Assembly (NCBI RefSeq): GCF_019402665.1
Contig: NZ_VSST01000012.1
Span: 89,836 to 153,835, forward strand
DNA: 64,000 bases
Direction: 5' to 3'
Source of the DNA: Bradyrhizobium canariense
GTDB lineage: Bacteria > Pseudomonadota > Alphaproteobacteria > Rhizobiales > Xanthobacteraceae
In this document: positions 42,382 through 50,348 of the stretch, piece after piece
How the letters are laid out: every line of letters starts with the position of its first letter
How positions within the stretch are numbered: the stretch's first letter is position 1
The notes under the pieces: generated by a model
What the model saw: the letters and a program-made list of their open reading frames with translations, nothing else
The model's database searches: none
What the model was told of the DNA's origin: nothing
Position numbers and translations under genes: made by a program

Positions 42382-43602
42382 TTAACGCCGAGTGGCGAGC
42401 GGAACGACGTTGTGCAACGTTTCGATGCCGCTTTCAAGGAAGCGGCGCACGCCGCGCGCGGCCTGCCTGATCCGTTGCTCGTTTTCCACCATGGCGATAC
42501 GGACATATCCTTCACCATGCTCGCCGAAGCCGACGCCGGGCGAGACCGCGACACCGGATTTCTCCACCATCAGGGTCGCGAACTGCATGCTGCCGACGCT
42601 GCGGAAGGCTTCCGGCAGTGGCACCCAGGCGAACATCGACGCCTCCGGCGGCGGGATCTCCCAGCCGGCACGGCCGAACGATTCCACCAGCGCGTCGCGC
42701 CGCTTGCGGTAGGTGTCGCGCATCTCCTTGATGCAATCGTCCGGTCCGTTCAGCGCGGCGGTCGCTGCGACCTGGATCGGCGTGAACGCACCGTAGTCGA
42801 GATAGGATTTGACGCGGCCGAGTGCCGCAATCACGCGCTCGTTGCCGACCGCGAAGCCCATGCGCCAGCCAGCCATCGAATAGGTCTTCGACATCGAGGT
42901 GAACTCGACGGCGACGTCCATCGCGCCCGGCACCTGGAGCACCGAGGGCGGCGGGTTGCTTTCGTCGAAATAAACCTCGGCATAAGCGAGATCGGACAGG
43001 ATCAGGATCTCGTGCTTCTTCGCGAACGCGACCAGGTCCTTGTAGAAGTCGAGGCTCGCAACATAGGCGGTCGGGTTCGAAGGATAGCAGACGACGAGCG
43101 CCAGCGGCTTCGGGATCGAATGCACGATCGCTCGCTCGACCGCCTCGAAGAATTGCGGCGTCGGCTCTGAGGGCACCGAGCGGATCACGCCGCCCGCCAT
43201 CAAGAAGCCGAAGGCGTGAATCGGGTAGCTCGGATTGGGACAGAGGATGACGTCGCCGGGCGCGGTGATCGCCTGCGCCACGTTGGCAAACCCCTCCTTG
43301 GAGCCGAGCGTCGCCACCACCTGGGTGTCGGGATTGAGCTTCACGCCGAAACGGCGGGCGTAGTAGCCGGCCTGGGCCCGGCGCAGCCCGGGGATGCCGC
43401 GGGAGGCCGAGTAGCGGTCGGTGCGCGGCTTGCCCAGCGTCTCCTTCAGCTTCTCCAGCACATGCGCCGGCGCCGGCAGGTCCGGATTGCCCATGCCGAG
43501 GTCGATGATGTCGGCGCCGGCATTCCGCGCGGCTGCCTTGGCCCGGTTGACCTGTTCGAATACGTAAGGCGGAAGGCGGCGGATGCGGTAAAACTCTTCC
43601 AT
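42382..43602 (-). CDS. PLP-dependent class I/II aminotransferase (LL-DAP/alanine aminotransferase-like)
   Basis: The 406-residue protein is a fold type I aminotransferase. It contains DIIDLGMGNPDLPAPAH at the N-terminus, the glycine-rich GLRRAQAGYYARRFG segment, CYPSNPTAYV, LSDLAYAEVYF with the PLP aspartate, and the Schiff-base lysine in FTSMSKTYSMAGWRMGF. The MEEFYRIRRLPPYVF N-terminus is typical of proteobacterial AlaC or LL-diaminopimelate aminotransferase-like enzymes beside hom. The adjoining hom gene suggests a place in the aspartate/lysine or branched pathway. An ATG 16 codons upstream is less likely. Confidence 0.9.
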   Translation of the reverse strand: MEEFYRIRRLPPYVFEQVNRAKAAARNAGADIIDLGMGNPDLPAPAHVLEKLKETLGKPRTDRYSASRGIPGLRRAQAGYYARRFGVKLNPDTQVVATLGSKEGFANVAQAITAPGDVILCPNPSYPIHAFGFLMAGGVIRSVPSEPTPQFFEAVERAIVHSIPKPLALVVCYPSNPTAYVASLDFYKDLVAFAKKHEILILSDLAYAEVYFDESNPPPSVLQVPGAMDVAVEFTSMSKTYSMAGWRMGFAVGNERVIAALGRVKSYLDYGAFTPIQVAATAALNGPDDCIKEMRDTYRKRRDALVESFGRAGWEIPPPEASMFAWVPLPEAFRSVGSMQFATLMVEKSGVAVSPGVGFGEHGEGYVRIAMVENEQRIRQAARGVRRFLESGIETLHNVVPLATRR

Positions 43603-43816
43603 GGCTCTCTCGGCTCCGGGCAACCGGTCAGGACAGAATCGACAGGCCATAAAGACCAGGCGGAAGGCGCCCGCGTCCTTCGCGAAAATTACTCAAGATC
43701 AAATACTTAGAGCAATTATCGACGACGTTGACTGAAGTCGTTCGCCCTGACTCTCGGCTGAACTAAGGTCTTTTAGCACGGCGAGGCGGAGGCGCCAGCG
43801 ATTACCTTGCAGGGCC

Positions 43817-44092
43817 CTATTTCGCGTCCTTGGTGGCGACCGCCTGACGGTCGCGCGCGGCAGCAAGCTCGGCCTCGATCTTGGCGCGTTGGTCCGGCGG
43901 GATGACCGCCTGATCGCGATCCGGAGGCAGATCGTGCACCGGCAGATAGCTCCCGGCCTCCCTGGGATGCGCTTGCGCATCGGAAGGCGTCATATCCGCA
44001 AGCTGACTCGAGCAGCCGCCTAGGGCGAGCGCCACCATCAGCAGCGCGCCACAGATCCGCCGCGACTTTTGCAGGTCCCTCAACGCCAACAC
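43817..44092 (-). CDS. Small putative lipoprotein
   Basis: The frame has a signal sequence, RRICGALLMVALALGGCSSQ, whose LALGGC lipobox marks a lipid-modified cysteine near residue 27 if the GTG start is used. The mature part is short, proline/aspartate-rich and ends with an alanine/lysine-rich helix (AKIEAELAAARDRQAVATK). It is probably anchored in the outer membrane facing the periplasm. The start is uncertain: GTG 44092, TTG 44083, and an ATG at 44134 are all in frame. No family recognised. Confidence 0.6.
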   Translation of the reverse strand: MLALRDLQKSRRICGALLMVALALGGCSSQLADMTPSDAQAHPREAGSYLPVHDLPPDRDQAVIPPDQRAKIEAELAAARDRQAVATKDAK

Positions 44093-44347
44093 TAGGGAAA
44101 TCCCCACTTCGTCCCAAAGCACGGCCCCGGGCAACCTTACCCAAGCCCGCGCCCAAGCTCAAACCATTGCTGCCCAAATGGTGCGAGCGAGAAAATAGCC
44201 CAGATACCCACCAAGCCGAGCGGTGCGGCTCGATTGTGACGGAACCAAGAAAATTTGTCGCACTGCAACACATCTTCGCGAGTGTTTAACGCCAAACATG
44301 CGAGCTTCGCGGTGACGAATACGGAATGAATCGTTACTGTTCTGCTC

Positions 44348-46156
44348 ATGAGTATGGCCACGATCGATACGCCCAAACCCGAGACGAAGTTCGATGCGGA
44401 AACCTTCGCGATGAATGTCGCGCGGGCGATGGAGAGCGGCGGCAAGGCGCTCGCCGCATACCTGAAGCCGCGCGAAAGCGGCGAGGTGCAGGATCGTCCG
44501 CCGGCCGAGCTAGCCGAGGTCGTCAAGACCTTCACCGCCGTCGCCGAATACTGGCTGTCGGATACGTCGCGGTCTTCCGCACTCCAGACCAAGCTCGCCA
44601 AGGACTATCTCGACCTCTGGGGCTCGGCGGCGCGCCGCATGGCCGGTCAGGACGCCCCGCCCGCGATCGCGCCCTCGCCGCGCGACAAGCGCTTTGCCGA
44701 TCCGGAATGGAAGTCGAACCAGTTCTTCGATTTCGTGATGCAGCTTTATCTGCTCACGACCAAATTTGCGCAGGAGCTTGTGCGCGACGCCGAGGGGCTC
44801 GATCCGCAGACACGCCGCAAGGCCGAGTTCTACGTCCAGCAGCTCACCAACGCGATGTCGCCGTCCAACTTCGTGCTAACCAATCCGGAAGTGCTGCGCG
44901 CGACGGTGGCCAGCAGCGGCGAAAATCTCGCGCGCGGGCTGAAGATGCTGGCCGAGGACATCGCCGCCGGCAAGGGCACGCTGAAGATCCGTCAGTCCGA
45001 TCCGGACAATCTCGTCGTCGGCGTGAACATGGCGACGACGCCCGGCAAGGTGATCTACCAGAACGAGATGATGCAGCTGATCCAGTATGCGCCGGCGACG
45101 GAGAACGTGCTGCGGACGCCGCTCCTGATCATCCCGCCCTGGATCAACAAGTTCTACATCCTCGACCTCAAGCCGGAGAAATCCTACATCAAGTGGTGCG
45201 TCGATCAGGGCATCACCGTGTTCGTGATCTCATGGGTCAATCCCGACAAGCGGCTCGGTGCCAAGAGCTGGGAAGACTACATGAAGGAAGGCCCGCTCAC
45301 GGCGATGGACGTGATCGAGAAGGTCACCGGCGAGATGAAGGTGCACACCGCCGGCTATTGCGTCGGCGGCACCATGCTCGCGACCACGCTGGCCTGGCTC
45401 GCCGAGAAGCGCCGCCAGCGTGTGGCGTCCGCGACATTCTTCGCGGCACAGGTCGACTTCACCCATGCCGGTGATTTGCTCGTGTTCGTCGACGAGGAGC
45501 AGATCGCATCCCTCGAGCAGGACATGAAGGCGGCCGGCGTGCTCGAAGGCTCGAAGATGGCGATGGCCTTCAACATGCTGCGCTCCAACGATTTGATCTG
45601 GTCCTATGTCATCAGCAATTACCTCAAGGGCCAACAGCCGAGCGCGTTCGACCTGCTGCACTGGAATTCGGACGCGACGCGCATGACCGCGTCGAACCAT
45701 TCGTACTATCTGCGCAATTGCTATCTTGAGAACCGGCTCTCGACCGGCACGTTGGTGCTGGACAACACCTTGCTCGATCTCTCCAAGGTCATGGTGCCGA
45801 TCTACAATCTCGCAACCCGCGAGGACCATATCGCGCCGGCAGAATCGGTGCTGTACGGCTCCCAGTTCTTCGGCGGTCCGGTGAAATACGTATTGTCCGG
45901 CTCGGGCCACATCGCCGGCGTGGTCAATCCGCCCGCCTCGAACAAATACCAGTACTGGACCAACGACAACGTGAAGTCCGCCAATGTCGCCGAGTGGATG
46001 AAGGGCGCGGTCGAGCACAAGGGCTCGTGGTGGCCGGACTGGCGGCAATGGCTGGGCGCACTCGATCCCGAGGAAGTCCCGGCCCGCACGGTCGGCAGCG
46101 AGGCGTTTCCCCCGATCGAGGACGCGCCCGGCAGCTATGTCAGGGTTCGCGCATAG
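44348..46156 (+). CDS. phaC: Class I poly(3-hydroxyalkanoate) synthase
   Basis: The 602-residue enzyme polymerises hydroxyacyl-CoA into PHA granules. The lipase-like box AGYCVGGTML places catalytic Cys338; the triad is completed by Asp493 in LATREDHIAPAES and His521 in SGSGHIAGVVNPP. The N-terminal PHA synthase domain is present, including the NFVLTNPEVLRATVASSGEN block, and the size matches class I (single subunit). No phaA, phaB or phasin gene adjoins. It is divergent from a lipoprotein and the aminotransferase-hom-glpX group. Confidence 0.96.
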   Translation: MSMATIDTPKPETKFDAETFAMNVARAMESGGKALAAYLKPRESGEVQDRPPAELAEVVKTFTAVAEYWLSDTSRSSALQTKLAKDYLDLWGSAARRMAGQDAPPAIAPSPRDKRFADPEWKSNQFFDFVMQLYLLTTKFAQELVRDAEGLDPQTRRKAEFYVQQLTNAMSPSNFVLTNPEVLRATVASSGENLARGLKMLAEDIAAGKGTLKIRQSDPDNLVVGVNMATTPGKVIYQNEMMQLIQYAPATENVLRTPLLIIPPWINKFYILDLKPEKSYIKWCVDQGITVFVISWVNPDKRLGAKSWEDYMKEGPLTAMDVIEKVTGEMKVHTAGYCVGGTMLATTLAWLAEKRRQRVASATFFAAQVDFTHAGDLLVFVDEEQIASLEQDMKAAGVLEGSKMAMAFNMLRSNDLIWSYVISNYLKGQQPSAFDLLHWNSDATRMTASNHSYYLRNCYLENRLSTGTLVLDNTLLDLSKVMVPIYNLATREDHIAPAESVLYGSQFFGGPVKYVLSGSGHIAGVVNPPASNKYQYWTNDNVKSANVAEWMKGAVEHKGSWWPDWRQWLGALDPEEVPARTVGSEAFPPIEDAPGSYVRVRA

Positions 46157-46221
46157 CAGAATCTTCCGCGCTTTCGTATAAGCTCCACGCCTGCGGCAGA
46201 AATTGATGAGGGGACCGGGTT

Positions 46222-46620
46222 ATGACGCGTGAATTGTTCTGGCTGACACTGACGGTGGTCCTGACCGGAATCCTCTGGATTCCCTACACCATCAACCGCT
46301 GCCAGATTCGCGGCCTCGGTGGCGCGATGGCCAATCCCTCGCGCACCGACAAGCCGCAGTCGGAATGGGCGAACCGTCTGATGTTCGCGCATGACAATGC
46401 CGTCGAGAACCTCGTGCTGTTCGCGCCGCTGGTGCTGATCCTGAACGCGATCGACTATTCCTCGAAATGGACGGTGCTTGCTTGCGCCGTCTATTTCTGG
46501 TCCCGCGTCGCGCATCTGATCGTCTATGCGCTCGGGATCCCGGTGTTCCGCACATTGGCCTTCACCGTCGGCTTCATCGCGCAGGCCGTGCTGGCCGTCG
46601 CGATCTTCAAGGTGGTTTGA
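46222..46620 (+). CDS. MAPEG family membrane protein
   Basis: The 132-residue protein has four hydrophobic helices and the MAPEG pattern: NRCQIRGLGGAMANPSR after the first helix, WANRLMFAHDNAVENLVLFA with the conserved Glu/Asn, and FWSRVAHLIVYALGIPVFRT in the third segment. Eukaryotic MAPEG members are glutathione-dependent eicosanoid enzymes; bacterial members are mostly uncharacterised but often bind glutathione. It follows phaC by 65 bases on the same strand, and a link to PHA metabolism is not implied. Confidence 0.87.
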   Translation: MTRELFWLTLTVVLTGILWIPYTINRCQIRGLGGAMANPSRTDKPQSEWANRLMFAHDNAVENLVLFAPLVLILNAIDYSSKWTVLACAVYFWSRVAHLIVYALGIPVFRTLAFTVGFIAQAVLAVAIFKVV

Positions 46621-46642
46621 GATCAGGCCTTGTAGTCTGAAA

Positions 46643-47239
46643 TCAGGCCTTGCGAACGACGAGATGCAGCATGTTCGCCGGCGTCTCGTCGAAGCTCTGG
46701 ATCACGTTCCTGTCCGACGACAGCGTGATCCATGGACCTGCGCTGGCGTAGGTCGCCTCGAGCCATTCCGGCGACGCATAATTGTAATAGCGCCCGAGAC
46801 TGTCCCGGCCATCGCCCTCGCCCATCTTGTAGCTGGCGTAGAACACGCCTGACGGCCTGAGCGCGCGACGAATCTGCGCCAGGATGCCGGCGAGTTCGTC
46901 GCGCGGTACGTGCAGGAGACAGGCGCTGGCCCAGACGCCGTCATAGGCCTCGTGCGCGTCAAGCTGGTCGAACCGCATCGCCTCGACGGCATGACCGAGC
47001 CGCTGCGACGCGATCTCGGCCATTTCAGGCGAGCCGTCGGTGGCGCGCACCGAAAAACCTTCGGCCAGCATCACCGCCGAATGATTGCCGGCGCCACAGC
47101 CGAGCTCGAGGATCGAGCCGCCGGACGGCAGCAGAGCGAGAAAGCCTCGCAGCCGCGTCGAGGGCGCCTTCGCCCAGTCCGCATAGGACCTGGCGTTGCT
47201 CCGATAGAATTGCAGAGTCCCTTGGTCCACGGCGGCCAC
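46643..47239 (-). CDS. Class I SAM-dependent methyltransferase
   Basis: The 198-residue protein has motif I as ILELGCGAGNHSAVML with SAM-binding acidic residue near ATDGSPEMAE, then VWASACLLHVPRDELAGIL (motif II/III), the profile of methyltransferase_25/11 proteins. Target unknown. Translation appears to begin at GTG with no strong Shine-Dalgarno, only five bases after the argC stop codon, so it may be translated by coupling from argC. Confidence 0.85.
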   Translation of the reverse strand: MAAVDQGTLQFYRSNARSYADWAKAPSTRLRGFLALLPSGGSILELGCGAGNHSAVMLAEGFSVRATDGSPEMAEIASQRLGHAVEAMRFDQLDAHEAYDGVWASACLLHVPRDELAGILAQIRRALRPSGVFYASYKMGEGDGRDSLGRYYNYASPEWLEATYASAGPWITLSSDRNVIQSFDETPANMLHLVVRKA

Positions 47240-47244
47240 TCCGA

Positions 47245-48291
47245 TCAGGGAAACAGCGCGATCTGCTCCAGTCCAGCGGTCTCGGGAAATCCGAACATCA
47301 GGTTCATGTTCTGGATCGCCTGACCGGCCGAGCCCTTCACCAGATTATCAAGCACCGAAATCACGATGGCGCGGTTCTTGATCCGGTCGGCGATGACACC
47401 GATCTGGACATAGTTCGAGCCGCGTACGTTCTGGGTCTGCGGTAGCACGCCCTTCTTGACGACATGCACGAACGGCTCGTTCGCGTAGGCTTTCTCGAGG
47501 GCGGCCCGCAAATCGTCCGGCGTCGCGCCATTGAGCTTGACGTAGGACGTGCAGAGCTCGCCCCGCGACATCGGTATGAGATGCGGCGTGAAATTGACGG
47601 TCACGCTCGCGCCCGCCGCGACGCCGATCTCTTGTTCGATCTCCGGCGCATGCCGGTGCGTGCCGACCGAATACGGCGAAATCCCCTCGCCCGCCTCGCT
47701 GAATAGCGTGTTCTGTTTCAGGCCGCGTCCGGCGCCGGTGACGCCTGACTTGGCGTCGATCAGGATGTCATCGACGTCGATCAGATTTGCTTTCGCCAGC
47801 GGCACCAGCGCCAACAACGCTGCCGTCGGATAGCAGCCGGGACAGGCGACCAGCCGCGCCGCGGCAATCTTCTCCCGATAGAATTCGGTCAGGCCGTAAA
47901 CGGCTTCGCCCTGCAACTCGAGTGCCTGATGTTCGTGGCCGTACCACTGCGCGTAGGTGTCCTTGTCGCGCAGCCGGAAATCGGCGGACATGTCGAGGAC
48001 CTTGATCTTCGGGTTGGCCTTCAGCACGGCCGCGATGATCTGCTGCGTGGTGCCGTGCGGCAGCCCGCAGAACACCGCATCGAGCTTGCTCCAGTCGACC
48101 TCTTCCCATTCCACGAGTTGGGGCAAATCCAGCATGAAGAAATGCGGAAACACCTCGCCCATCGATTTGCCGGCGTGGGTGTTGGCGGTGAGCGCGACGA
48201 TCTCGGCATTCGGATGCCGCGCCAACAGGCGCACCGCATCGGCCCCGGTGTAACCGGAGGCGCCGAGAATGCCGATCTTCTTCGAGCTCAT
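47245..48291 (-). CDS. argC: N-acetyl-gamma-glutamyl-phosphate reductase, type 1
   Basis: The 348-residue enzyme catalyses the NADPH-dependent third step of arginine synthesis. It shows the Rossmann motif GILGASGYTGADAVRLLARH, the catalytic cysteine in VACPGCYPTAALLALVPL, and HRHAPEIEQEIG and PHLIPMSRG in the C-terminal half, typical of the type 1 (long) subfamily. AGGAA precedes ATG 48291. The next gene upstream is a second ArgC of the unrelated type 2 group. Methyltransferase and MAPEG genes follow on the two strands. Confidence 0.95.
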   Translation of the reverse strand: MSSKKIGILGASGYTGADAVRLLARHPNAEIVALTANTHAGKSMGEVFPHFFMLDLPQLVEWEEVDWSKLDAVFCGLPHGTTQQIIAAVLKANPKIKVLDMSADFRLRDKDTYAQWYGHEHQALELQGEAVYGLTEFYREKIAAARLVACPGCYPTAALLALVPLAKANLIDVDDILIDAKSGVTGAGRGLKQNTLFSEAGEGISPYSVGTHRHAPEIEQEIGVAAGASVTVNFTPHLIPMSRGELCTSYVKLNGATPDDLRAALEKAYANEPFVHVVKKGVLPQTQNVRGSNYVQIGVIADRIKNRAIVISVLDNLVKGSAGQAIQNMNLMFGFPETAGLEQIALFP

Positions 48292-48390
48292 CACGCGTTC
48301 CTTTCAGGCGTCACTGGATCGTCTTGCCGGGCCGAAAGTTGCAGCATCGCTTCGTCCGCCGGGCTGGCCTCGCGAGCAACGCTCGATCGG

Positions 48391-49389
48391 CTACTCGTCG
48401 GCAAGGCCCAACATCAGTCGCATGTTCTGCACGGCCGCGCCGGAGGCGCCCTTGCCGAGATTGTCGAGCCGGGCGACCAGCACCGCCTGGTGATGTTTGT
48501 CGCTGGCGAAGACGTAGAGCTCGAGCATATTGGTCTCGTTGAGCGCTTCCGGCTCAAGCTTGCCGCCCTTGGTCGCTTCGTTCTGAAGCGGCATCGCCGA
48601 GACGTATTTCGAGCCGGCGTAACGCTTTGCCAGCGCGGCGTGGAGATCGGCGCCGCTGGGCTTGCCGGGCAGCGTGTCGAGCTGGAGCGGCACCGAGACC
48701 AGCATGCCCTGCCGGAAATTGCCGACGGAAGGGATGAAGATCGGCCGCCGGGTCAGGTTCGAATAGAGCTGCATCTCCGGCAGATGCTTGTGTTCGAAGC
48801 CGAGGCCGTAGAGTTCGAAGGACGGCGCGCTGCCGTCCTCGAAAGTCGCGATCATCGACTTGCCGCCGCCGGAATAGCCGCTCACGGCATTGACGGTGAC
48901 GGGATAGTCCGCAGGCAGCAGGCCGGCATCGACGATCGGTCGCAGCAGCGCGATCGCGCCGGTCGGATAGCAGCCGGGATTGGAGACCTTCTTCGCAGCC
49001 TTGATCTTGCCAGCCTGATCCGGCGTCAGTTCCGGAAAGCCATAGGCCCAGTCGGGCGCGACCCGGTACGCGGTCGAGGCATCCAGCACCTTCGGCCCCG
49101 ACGGCCCCATGCTGTCGATCAGCGCAACCGTTTCCCTGGCAGCATCGTCCGGCAGGCAGAGGATGACGAGGTCGACCTCCTCCATCAGCGCCTTCTTGGC
49201 GGCGGGATCCTTGCGCTTGTCCTCGGCGATGGTCTTCACGACCACGTCGTCCTGGAGCTTCAGCCGCTCGTTGATGCCGAGCCCGGTGGTGCCGGAGCCG
49301 CCGTCGACGAAGACGGTGGCGGGCTTCGTCGCAGCGCCGGCCTTGGGGGCGTTTTTGGTGTCAACGAGGCTGGCTTCAGAAAAGGTCAT
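48391..49389 (-). CDS. argC: N-acetyl-gamma-glutamyl-phosphate reductase, type 2
   Basis: The 332-residue protein belongs to the second ArgC subfamily: an N-terminal [17 protein letters not shown] nucleotide loop, catalytic Cys in [19 protein letters not shown], and [18 protein letters not shown]. The early [17 protein letters not shown] segment is also typical of type 2. The same reaction is already encoded by the next gene downstream, so one may be conditionally used or may serve another acyl-phosphate substrate. ATG is preceded by AGGAGCG. It overlaps the PaiB stop by four bases, indicating a joint transcript with paiB and argC. Confidence 0.93.
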   Translation of the reverse strand: MTFSEASLVDTKNAPKAGAATKPATVFVDGGSGTTGLGINERLKLQDDVVVKTIAEDKRKDPAAKKALMEEVDLVILCLPDDAARETVALIDSMGPSGPKVLDASTAYRVAPDWAYGFPELTPDQAGKIKAAKKVSNPGCYPTGAIALLRPIVDAGLLPADYPVTVNAVSGYSGGGKSMIATFEDGSAPSFELYGLGFEHKHLPEMQLYSNLTRRPIFIPSVGNFRQGMLVSVPLQLDTLPGKPSGADLHAALAKRYAGSKYVSAMPLQNEATKGGKLEPEALNETNMLELYVFASDKHHQAVLVARLDNLGKGASGAAVQNMRLMLGLADE

Positions 49390-50054
49390 GGCGCGCTCCT
49401 TTCGAGCATGTTGGTTTCGGGTGCGAAGGCCTCCGGCCTCACGTCCTGCATCAGTTGCGAGATTTCCCTGGCGTCGGCACCGGCTTGCGCGCCGAGCGCA
49501 TTGGCGATCGCCGTATAGTCGGCGTCGGACTTGTGCTGGTTGAGCTTGAAGCTGCCTTCGACCTCTTCAACCGCCATGACCAGCCCTACGATTCCCTTCT
49601 TCAACGCTTCCAGCCTGCCGGCCGTCATCTTGCCCGACGTCCATGGCGTCTTCGGCAACAGCCAGTTTTCGAACTTCTCGCTGAGCGTGTCGATCTGCAC
49701 CGCCAGCTCGTCATCCGACAGAAGCCGCACCGGCCCGCTGAGATGCACCGACTGGTACAGCCAGGTCGGCACCTGATCCGGCGAGACGTACCAGTCCGGC
49801 GACACGTAGGCATCGGGGCCGTTGACCGCGAGCAGCCAGGAGCTCGTCCCGTCCGCAAGCTTTAGCAGCGGATTGTGACGGGCGACATGAAAGGCAGCCT
49901 GCGGGGTGCCGTCCGCGGCATAGGTCAGATAGAACGGAATTGGCGAGGCGACCGGCTTGTGGCCGTCGAAGGCGCACACGGTGCCGAAGCCGCGCGTGTC
50001 GGCAAATTTCAGGCTCGCGGCGCGGTCTTGCTTGAAAAAGGGTGGCGTGTACAT
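49386..50054 (-). CDS. FMN-binding PaiB-family protein (negative regulator type)
   Basis: The 222-residue protein begins [20 protein letters not shown] and contains [25 protein letters not shown] and [13 protein letters not shown], the hallmarks of PaiB, a split-barrel flavin-binding family first linked to sporulation control in Bacillus. The late [20 protein letters not shown] block is also family-specific. AGGAGACAACG gives a strong ribosome binding site. Its stop overlaps the start of the type 2 argC (ATGA), so it heads a transcript that includes both argC genes. A direct transcription-regulator role is unproven for such proteins. Confidence 0.9.
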   Translation of the reverse strand: MYTPPFFKQDRAASLKFADTRGFGTVCAFDGHKPVASPIPFYLTYAADGTPQAAFHVARHNPLLKLADGTSSWLLAVNGPDAYVSPDWYVSPDQVPTWLYQSVHLSGPVRLLSDDELAVQIDTLSEKFENWLLPKTPWTSGKMTAGRLEALKKGIVGLVMAVEEVEGSFKLNQHKSDADYTAIANALGAQAGADAREISQLMQDVRPEAFAPETNMLERSAP

Positions 50055-50348
50055 CGTTGTCTCCTGCTGGGCCTCCTTGGGGGCCGCCGGATCAGATCGC
50101 GCTGACAGGAGAGAGAATGCCGCGGATCGGATCCAGCGGCAAAGACGATGATCTCAAACGCGATCGACCGCCCAAACCGCTAAAGAGCGGCGGCGGCGGG
50201 CGAACAAAATGGTCGCGGCGCTGATCATGGCGGGCGGCTATAAGGCCAGATCGGCGAGCCGTCAAGGTATTGGAACCGGTCATTCCGGGCTGCCGTAGCC
50301 AAGAGAGGGGGCCGGTGCGCTCGATCGGCTGGCCTGCACTCGCCGTCG

